Shown one piece after another: positions 55,887 to 64,000 of a DNA stretch of 64,000 nt (position 1 is its first letter; each line of letters opens with the position of its first letter). A program made the position numbers and the translations under genes. The notes under the pieces were generated by a model, which saw nothing but the letters and a program-made list of their open reading frames with translations, made no database searches and had not been told where the DNA came from. The stretch comes from Citrus sinensis (Eukaryota > Streptophyta > Magnoliopsida > Sapindales > Rutaceae): positions 31,637,501-31,701,500 of the forward strand of contig NC_068560.1 of NCBI RefSeq assembly GCF_022201045.2. The letters run 5' to 3'.

Positions 55887-58800
55887 GATTAGAGTTAGAA
55901 ATACACACTTAACAAATTATTGAGGTTGGAACTTACATATCCACTCCAAAGATTAAACTGAAGAATTCTAATTTACAGGTAACAACAGGGCGGCATAAAT
56001 TTTGTATCTCCTATGCTCCCTCCTTAGAAATTATATATCCCATCGGAAAATCTCTTTTTGTTTCCCTTATCTCAGTTGTCGTACAATAGTTTCCCCACCC
56101 CCCCCCCCCCCCCCAAACAAAACAATTTATTTTTGTGCAATTTACTGAAAAAAATTTTGGTGTTACTTCTACTTAATCATTAATGAAATTCTTCTACTGA
56201 TAATTTCATTTGTTCACACCTTTTATGTTCTTCAGCAATAATACTTCATTGTCATAAGTCAATAACAGTGATTTTATTGCCCATCCTATTTAGCCTCCAT
56301 GTCTGAATCTTAAATTATTTCTTTAGTAATGTTGCTTTTATGATGGTACTCACAACTATACTTCGGCAAAGCTATTGCCTTTTAGGAAGCCATTTATCAT
56401 GCATGATTCGTGGAACTAACAGTGAAAGCGAAGAATCTGTAAAAGCAAAACAAGTTGATGACAGGTGAAAAAAGGGAAAAAAAAAATGCCTGCTTTGCTC
56501 TATTGATCATTGTAGCTTTTGTTATAGGCTGTAACACGTTACGGTAAGGATAAACAGCTTTTTGTTGCATCTGCCTAACTTTTCTGGATCGGCTGTGGAA
56601 ATTTAGTACCTGTAGCCAACTAACTACAAAGTGCCATAACTGAGGGTGATTTCTGCAGAATCTGGAGCACTTTTTCCACTTAGACAGCAAAAGTCGACTA
56701 AGTCATCAGATTTAGGCAATGTGAAATGTGCATTTATATTCCACATTGTCAATACACACGTTCACTGAACAGTAACCAATCTTTTGAAACATCAAATATG
56801 TTCACACAATCCCACCAAACTCGAAAGTGCCATACTTATTGTATTTGACAAGCTTGGAGAGCACAATAAAGTCAAGAGATCCCCATTTCCCTTTACTTTC
56901 CAACCTATCCTCGATATTGCCTTCCAAAATAGAAAAAGAAATATGAAAGCTTAAAGTAAAGTTGCTTTCTCTTGGGAGAACCCTCAATAGCCTAGCGGTG
57001 AATCACTTTTCTTCTTACTAGAAAGAAATTTGAGTCCTTCCATTTGAATTCGTATGGATATAAATGTGTCACGTTTAGGGTTTGTTTGGCATGCGGTCTG
57101 TATTGCATTATTTTTTGTGCACCATGTTTAGTGAGCACAATGGTGTAGATAAATTGGAAACCTTTTGGAGCCAAAATGAGACTTACGCTTCCCTCGGCTC
57201 TCACCTCGTCTATATATTTTTTTTTCTTTAAAAAAAAAATTAAATTATTTATTTAATGTATTTTAACAGTTTTAACTGATAACAATTATTTATCACCGGT
57301 AAACGATTATTGCCGCCAGCAATGCATCACTAACCACCACCGTCTGTCATCATCAAAATTTTTCCAGCATCTTTTGACGTCAAGTTTAGTGCCGTTAGAT
57401 TTTCTCGGCGTCTACACAATGATACTAATATCACTGGCATTGGAACTTCCTTCCGTCGTAGATTTATAGATGAAATTTTAAATGCAAATATATGGTGAAG
57501 GAGAGCTCCATTACTGACGTTATTAATACAATTAACTAAAGATCAAGAAGAGGTTTCCAATGATACCAAATTTAACTTAAACGAAAGTTCATAATTTCCT
57601 ATAGTGGTTGGCAGTGGCCAGTAGTGGCTACCTGTGGTTATTTAATTCTTTTGATAAATGAAAATATAATAGTTTAATATTAGTAATAATACATTAGAAT
57701 CTAATCCAGTTCAATGAGGCGCACCAAATGCACCCTTACAGTATAGATGTTTGGTCTTCTCTTCGCCATTGCTCGAAGCTCTCTTGCCCCAAAGTCACAA
57801 GGACAGTTCCCCCACCAACTCAACTCAGAATCCTTTTTTATTTTGACCCTTATCTTTCTTTTCCCATTTGCATTAGTGTCCCCGAGGCGCAAGTAAACAA
57901 AACACCCATCACTTTCCTTGCACAAAACGGAAACTTAATAGACGTTACAAGCAATTTAGTGTATTTTTTATCCGTCAATATTTCGAACACGCAACTAAAA
58001 TTTGTCGATACCCTTTGACAAAAATTGGACAACAAGCTCCTAACAAAAGCCATGTGATGATATTGCCATATATTGATATGGGTTGCTGCTCTCTTGCGTG
58101 ATCTCCCTTTTGGGATTTGGAGGGCACCCAGTTGTGGGCATGCCTTTCCTTGTGAAGTTAAAAACGAATGGACGTATACCTACAAAAAGCTACATGCATA
58201 ATTGTTTGTTATCTAGTTATGCATTAGATATCAAGATCGACGAGATTATGAGGACCCAAAACCCACAACACGTATCCCCATCAACGTCATGCATTGAATA
58301 AATTGAACATCTACTATCGTTGCAGTGGAAGAAATCGGATGTCTGGCTTTCACTGGTGAGATTGACCGCCGACATGTTTTGAGTGTTGCCAAAGTCTCAA
58401 AATAGTGATCCATTTGTTATTTGCTCTCAAATCAAAGGTCGGCACAAAGAAGCAATTGCCATTGTAATTATTATTTTTTTCCTAGATAATAAAATAAACG
58501 TTCCAAATCCAGATTTAAATTTAAACATACTTTATGCTTGGATCATTAGCCGTTAAATAAAAGTACGTGATTGATAAACTCTCCGGATCAAGTTGTGTAT
58601 AGTGCACTGGCTTTCCAAAAAAATTGAAAGGTGTAACAAAAGATTTAAGTATTCTCACAAACCCATATAATCGTATATATCATAGCCTGACAAGTAAAAA
58701 GTGATTGTTTATCAAACATCTTATAACGAATTTGTCATTGACAATTTCTATCATTCCGTTAAAAAATTCTAGTAATCATGTCATTTTTCCTTTGTGCTGC

Positions 58801-59147
58801 ATGGGATGAATCATCTTTAAAAAGTTGCGATATATGAAAGGGTGCATTTTTCACATGATTCACGAGGCCCTTTTTCCCCCGAATTCTTTGATGTTAGCAA
58901 ACCTGATTAAAATATGCAATAAAATAAATTGAAGGATCTTACAATCATTATGTTTCGAAAGTGGGGCTCTGTACTGCTTCTGTCGAAGGGGAATGGCAGC
59001 GACGTAATAAATTGAAAGTACTCAATATTCGATTTCTTATGGTTTCTTTCTGCAATCACCATCTTTCTAATTTAACGCTGAGCTAACCTAATGAATTGTG
59101 AAAAGTCCCAAAAAGAAGTTTTTATTTTCCCGGAAAATTCTGACAAG
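55887..59147. other. Intergenic, no gene recognised
   Basis: TGT 3' flank followed by about 3 kb without a recognisable gene. A poly-C tract of about 18 lies near 56097. At 57076 GGGTTTGTTTGGCATGCGG and at about 57717 GGCGCACCAAATGCACCC are possible hAT-like inverted ends, but no target-site duplication was found. Confidence 0.45.
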
Positions 59148-59408
59148 GCAGGTGAGGTTTTTGCAACCAAGTATAGACGTGCTTTGATGTTTCTCCCAAT
59201 CATTACGGGATAATTGTTTAATGTTAGATAATTTATATCACACTTGACAATTGTCTATATATATATATATATATATATATGCAGGTGAGGTTTTTACAAC
59301 CAAGTGTAGACGTGCTTTGATGTTTCTCCCAATCATTACGGGATAATTGTTTAATGTTAGATAATTTATATCACACTTGACAATTGTCTATATATATATA
59401 TATATATG
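59148..59408. repeat. 133-bp tandem duplication ending in (TA)n
   Basis: GCAGGTGAGGTTTTTGCAAC at 59148 and GCAGGTGAGGTTTTTACAAC at 59281 begin two copies of a 133-bp unit that differ at two bases and in the length of the TA run closing each copy. Slippage or unequal exchange at the TA tracts is the likely cause. Confidence 0.88.
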
Positions 59409-59437
59409 GCTCTGGCTAAGTTTATATATATATATAT

Positions 59438-60172
59438 GGCTCTAGCTAAGTTACGTTCAACGTAACTTACGTCAGACACAGCAATAGTGTACAGTAGTAG
59501 GACCGCAACTGTTGTGGTGTCTGGCATAAGTTACATTTAACGTAAGGGTAATTTTTAAAAACCTCCCCTGAGGTTTGGGCTTGTTGCAAGTAGATGGCGA
59601 GAATTGATTTATTTGTAAAAAATCCCCTACCGTCAGTTAAGTTTAACATTGACCGTTAGTTGACCGTGCAAAGACAATATTACCCTTAACAATAGTTTGT
59701 AAACGAAAATAACTAAAAAAAAACCAAAATTATTGGTGCAAAAAGCACAAACCCTATTTTTTGACAATTTTATCCTTGTCAATTCTAAAAATTTACAATA
59801 TCATAGGTAAAGATTATGACTATTTCATTTTTAAATTTTTAATTTTATCTTTCTTGTAGGAATTTTAAGGAAATATCAATAATTTAAAGAGGATTTTTAA
59901 ATTTTTTAATTTTAATTTTTTATAAGAACTTTAAGAAAATATCAATAATTTAAAAAGTATAAAATAGCTAATAATTTTGGTTTTTTTTTTAGTTATTTTC
60001 GTTTATAAACTATTGTTAAGGGTAATATTGTCTTTGCACGGTCAATGTTAAACTTAATTGACGGTAGGAGGTTTTTTATAAATAAATCAATTCTCACAAT
60101 CTACTTGCAATAAGCTCAAACCTCAGGGGAAGTTTTTAAAAATTACCCTTTAACGTAACTTAGCCGGCTCCT
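59438..60172. mobile_element. MITE in a TA repeat, split by a second element
   Basis: Left arm GGCTCTAGCTAAGTTACGTT followed by CAACGTAACTTACGTCAGACAC, and right arm GTGTCTGGCATAAGTTACAT, then TTAACGTAACTTAGCCGGCTCC after the insertion, are inverted repeats of each other. TA repeats flank both sides, compatible with TA target duplication. Without the 603-bp insertion and its TSD it would be about 120 bp. A stray copy of the left tip (GGCTCTGGCTAAG) lies in TA repeats at 59407. Confidence 0.75.
59546..60148. mobile_element. 603-bp TIR element inserted in the MITE, 10-bp TSD
   Basis: Ends GGGTAATTTTTAAAAACCTC and GAAGTTTTTAAAAATTACCC head inverted repeats of roughly 190 bp, including CCCCTGAGGTTTG, AAGTTTAACATTGACCGT and TAACAATAGTTTGTAAACGA. 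TTTAACGTAA flanks the element at 59536-59545 and 60149-60158, a 9-10 bp duplication as made by Mutator-like transposases. The right arm lacks an 11-bp GTTAGTTGACC piece present in the left. No coding sequence. Confidence 0.87.
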
Positions 60173-61391
60173 CTATATATATATATATATATATAGATCA
60201 TTACACTATTCAAAAGTCAACTGTTGAAAATTTATTTGCGGGTTGAATTTTTTTTAGTTCCATTCTCACTATTCCCCTTTCAATGTTTCATATCCTCTTA
60301 CAACTCATTTTTATTGTAAATGTTCTTAGAATTAGAGAGTTTACCAAGGTATATCCATTTCTTGAATTCTTTTATCTACTCGCATGATGATTCATTTCTT
60401 TTAAATTGTTAAATGGCCTTTAAATTGTTTTCCAAAAGAGAAAGTTTCTTCAACCTCTATGCTGCCTTAGTATATGATTGAGTACTAATGTAGAAAATAA
60501 GTGGAACGACTGTCATTGAACCATTCAATAAACTCATGCCATGCGTTTTAGTTTTTTTCCTTCAAGAGATATCATTACATTTTTAATGAATATCAACATG
60601 AAGGTATCTCTTACGAGATTTTATTGTATACACTCCTAAATGATGTTATATAGTCTCTTGGTTAAATGTTTCTCATTTGAGAAAAATCTTGAGTATTTAT
60701 AATGTATTTCTATCATCTCTTAAATTCTTATATTTTGTAGGTTTACCTTTACTTAATTCATTGAAAAATACGTGTCAACAGTCTAAACAACTGGAGAAAA
60801 ATTTAGGATTAAAATTTCTCTTAATCTGAAAAATTACAAATATATGAATGGTAAATATTAAATAAAAATATTCATGTCAAAAGATTTTTTTTTCTGACTA
60901 TATTAAAACCCCTTTAAGATAGAACACTTTTTCACAACTAAATGATTAAAATTATAATAATTTTTTATTTTTTATCACTTTACGTATGCTTATAATATGT
61001 GTCCTGTATCCTTTTTCAAAACTGAGAAGATAAGCTGAGCGTTCCAATTCCAAAAACTTGACTTTACGTCACATTTTAATCGCCTGGCCTTGACAGTCTC
61101 ATAGAGTTGGCGCGTTTATAAATGACTGCTCTTTCTTATCCGCAACCAAGTTCACTGTGTGAGATTCTTTCCCTACTCTGCATCTTTTCCTCTTATAAAT
61201 TGATTCAAAGAAAAAATCCTTAGAAGGGATTTTGGTTACATGGATTTGGATGTTGAGCTTATTAAGCAAAGGTCAAAAGCATAAACAAAACAACTCTTTT
61301 ACAGCATTTTTATTTCTGGGTAATCTTGTAACCTCTTGCAATTCTATTCCAGTAAACCTAAAAAACTCTGCTTAGTGTCTTAGCTTTAAGC
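60173..61391. other. Promoter side of the HD-Zip gene
   Basis: AT-rich, starting with TA repeats. GCGTTTATAAATG at about 61111-61123 is a plausible TATA box about 270 bp before the HD-Zip start codon. A short upstream reading frame (61240-61284) would lie in the leader. Confidence 0.45.
61240..61284 (+). promoter_or_regulatory. Upstream ORF in the HD-Zip leader
   Basis: ATG followed by 13 codons (MDLDVELIKQRSKA) and TAA, about 110 bp before the main start codon and after the likely TATA box. If the transcript starts where inferred, this uORF would be met first by scanning ribosomes. I do not recognise the peptide as one of the known conserved uORFs. Confidence 0.45.
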
Positions 61392-62368
61392 ATGAAGCGT
61401 TTCAGCTCTTCAGATTCCTTTGATGCTCTGATCACTGTCTATAAATCTGCAGGTAAGCACAATTCAACTACAGATTTATCCTGAAGTTAAGTATTTTTGT
61501 TTATGGGTTCTGAGACTTTTGATCATTTTCATGAAGACAAGACGAGTACAAAGAGAAAGCAAATTTACGGTAGAGAGTTTCAGGCCATGATGGATTGCTT
61601 AGAAGAAGAAGACTGCAGAGAGGAAGCTAGCCAAGCTACAGAAAAGAAGCGTCGATTAACTGTGGATCAAGTTAAGGCCTTGGAGAAGAATTTTGAGGTC
61701 GATAACAAGCTAGAGCCTGATAGGAAAGTTAAATTAGCTGAAGAATTGGGACTGCAACCGCGACAAATTGCTGTTTGGTTCCAAAACCGGCGCGCTCGTT
61801 TGAAGAGCAAAGAATTGGAGAGAGACTATGGCCTTCTCAAAGCTAACTATGATGCTTTAAGGCTTGACCACAATAATCTTCAACAAGAAAATGAAGCCCT
61901 TACTGCTGAGGTACTATAGTGTTATGTTAACTTAGGTGACAAGAAGTTAACAGCATTAATTGATTTCAAATTCATCAAATTATATACCATTGGGTGTTTG
62001 ATTTGCAGTTAAGGGAATTGAAAGCTAAGCTTTGCCAAGAAAATGAAGAGACTAGTCATGCTGTTGAGGCAGAGGCCCCTGTTTCCGAACAGAGCAAAAA
62101 CCACGTTTCAAGTGAAAATGCAAATGCTCAGCTATTGACATCCCCACCTTCTTTTTCTTCTCTTTTCACTGGCTCTTCTTCCTCTTCGCATCCATCAATG
62201 AACTGGGTTCAGTTTTCTGATTCGAGAACAATATTGAGTAATGTCTATCAGCAGCCTCAACTTGTGAAAGTTGAAGAGCAAAGCCTGTTGTTTAATCCCG
62301 AGGATCCATGCAATATCTTTTCAGTTGATCAAGCTCCTACTCTTCAGTGGTACTTCACTGGGCACTGA
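61392..62368 (+). CDS. HD-Zip class I transcription factor (ATHB-5/6/16-like)
   Basis: Three exons, 61392-61452, 61537-61910 and 62009-62368, give 264 aa. The N-terminus [14 protein letters not shown] matches the MKRLSSSDS start of ATHB-6/16 and supports the first short exon. Another start inside exon 2's upstream frame (MGSETFDHF) is possible if intron 1 is retained. The homeodomain runs from about [17 protein letters not shown] to [13 protein letters not shown], directly followed by a leucine zipper (LERDYGLL... LRLDHNNL... [12 protein letters not shown]). The C-terminus [11 protein letters not shown] fits the aromatic activation motif (LHWYS in ATHB-6). Such factors act in the nucleus in ABA, drought and growth responses. 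Homeodomain position 56, Trp in class I, is Leu here (TTG), which is odd. Confidence 0.93.
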
Positions 62369-64000
62369 AACTACTGAACTTTCAAGTTCTTCAAAAGGAA
62401 TAATTTAGTTTCAAGTTTTGTAATTTGGGCTTTTGAAGTTAGTTTTTCTCGACAATGGGCAATGGCAAAAGAGTGTTCTTCATTATCACTAGTCATTAGT
62501 GAACTTATTGTAAAAACTACTATTACTTACAGCTAATACCAAGGAAGCTGGCATGTAATGTCTCTTCTTGGAGTGAGTAAAAATTGCTACACCTATATGC
62601 TAAGTGAACTGACATTTTAACACTTTGGATGATTTGATCTCATAATTAATTTTAATCTCTCATTCAAACGTTAATGTCGTAAAATTATAGACCTTTACAT
62701 GGTTGTAGGCACCAAAACGACACTGAAATGTTCAAAGTCGTGTGGATACCTGAATTGAAGAATAATTCCAGCACGAGGGAAGGGGTGCATACATCGAGAG
62801 CACCTAAGACTTTTCCTTAATAACACGGATTATAATTTGCCTTTTCTTTGCAGAATATCAATGCTTTTACAAGAATGATACTGAAAGAATGCGATTGGCA
62901 AAAACTGCTTTTCCATTTGAGTTCAGAAATATTCGGTCGTGGTTTATGTGCACCTATCAACCCATGTGGTTGGTAAAAAGAAGAAACTGAATGGCAAGGC
63001 TACATAACTGGCCAAAGAAATTTGCCAGACTACGTAACAATTCAAGATCTTTTAGTGGCACCACTCTCTCAATTCACGTGTCTATCTAGGTGCGCCTAAT
63101 ATAAGACATCACTGTCCATCAGAAGCTTTATCTTTTCATTGCCCTACAGTGGTTGAACTTTAATGTGTTTCTGGGCACATTTTCACTTCGTGAAAAAAAT
63201 CAGCAACCATATGCACACAAATGCTGTTACGAGATTTATAAAAATGTCAAGTTAGGCCCACCATGTAAGCGTATTATAAGGCTTTGTTTATTTCCGCCGT
63301 TCAAATTTTCTCCTAACAACTAATGATGCTTACTAAACAAGCCGTGACGCACCAACTTTCAAATAACAGCTAAGACTCTCTCAATTCATAACTAGAACTG
63401 CAAATTTCAAATTCACAAGCACCACACAATACTGAACGAAACGTCGAAACCTTGGCATGGAAATCAAACAACCAGCGATCAGGTGATAAAGCTGGCAGCT
63501 GAACTGCGGGTTAACAATGTCGATCAACAATGTGATCAGACTTCGGCGTCCTGAGTTGAGAATAAGTGGATGCGAAGAGGAGGCAAGTCCCTTTCAGGAT
63601 TTCATAATTATCTGGTGGGGAAAGAGACAGCGCAAAAAGCTGCAGAGACTCTTAGCTCATTTTCCAAAGTCTTTTGCCGTGTCAGAAGTGGGACCCACCT
63701 GTCATCAATCTTTGACTCTTTTACTGCCCTATAGGGAATCTAGCCATAGCTATCCTTTTCCTGTTGCGTAAATATGACGTTTGCTTTTTGTTTATGTGGG
63801 GTGAAAATCCCAAAAAAACCTATCAATTCTCTCTCAAATCACGAACCGTTTCTTTCATCAATCATCAATCCTTTGTTTATGTGAAGCTCCAAAAGCACGG
63901 CACCAATGCACCAATTAATGCGTTTGCATGCGACAAGCGCTCGTTCATCCGGATCATAAATTCAGTCCTTTGTTATACGAGACGAATGGTTCCGGATTAG
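62369..64000. other. HD-Zip 3' flank and gene-free end of window
   Basis: No conserved reading frame. Frames starting near 63517 and 63764 lack recognisable similarity and Met starts of good context. The last few hundred bases might be the promoter or leader of a gene beyond the window. Confidence 0.45.

Noticed and set aside
57076-57737. Possible hAT-like element with ends GGGTTTGTTTGGCATGCGG and GGCGCACCAAATGCACCC
   Set aside because: The ends match only loosely and no 8-bp target-site duplication could be found at either side.
63517-64000. Two frames at the end of the window
   Set aside because: No recognisable domain and unclear starts; may be promoter or leader of a gene outside the window.

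Overview
This is a stretch of eudicot plant nuclear DNA. Genes carry many small introns with GT-AG (twice GC-AG) borders, intergenic DNA is AT-rich with TA, poly-A and poly-C runs, and the proteins are plant families (ATL RING-H2, phytocyanin, arabinogalactan protein, HD-Zip I, chloroplast isoamylase). Gene content and protein style fit a woody rosid, perhaps Citrus, but the species is an inference.

Layout. 0-5.9 kb: gene-free, with a TA microsatellite and a 387-bp-period tandem repeat. 5.98-7.15 kb (-): ATL-type RING-H2 ubiquitin ligase, intronless. 10.68-12.86 kb (+): plant coiled-coil protein whose terminal exon is duplicated in a 308-bp tandem repeat that shows no difference between copies. 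13.7-15.24 kb (+): two-RRM, probably chloroplast, RNA-binding protein. 15.2-19.2 kb: gene-free, with a small hairpin MITE and a 1.03-kb terminal-inverted-repeat element with a 9-bp target-site duplication (TSD). 19.17-19.83 kb (+): GPI-anchored phytocyanin. 20.99-23.46 kb (+): Cdc1/PGAP5-like metallophosphoesterase with altered metal-binding motifs. 23.82-24.68 kb: Mutator-like (MULE) non-autonomous element with a 9-bp TSD and an antisense RNase H-like fragment. 26.83-27.25 kb (-): classical arabinogalactan protein. 29.77-40.78 kb (-): isoamylase 3, 24 coding exons. 42.06-48.85 kb (-): FAM91A1 homologue. 50.62-55.89 kb (+): catalytic subunit of queuine tRNA-ribosyltransferase, 15 coding exons. 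59.1-60.2 kb: nested mobile elements inside TA repeats. 61.39-62.37 kb (+): HD-Zip I transcription factor. 62.4-64 kb: no gene recognised.

The genes do not form a functional cluster; this is an ordinary plant neighbourhood of unrelated genes. I see no dedicated new multi-gene system. The most notable points are the duplicated terminal exon, a Trp-to-Leu change at homeodomain position 56 in the HD-Zip protein, the degenerate phosphoesterase motifs, two GC-AG introns, and several non-autonomous transposons with readable target-site duplications, one nested inside another. Exon boundaries were set by hand from splice signals, reading frame and family similarity. For the coiled-coil, RRM, phytocyanin, phosphoesterase, TGT and HD-Zip genes, summed exon lengths are divisible by three.
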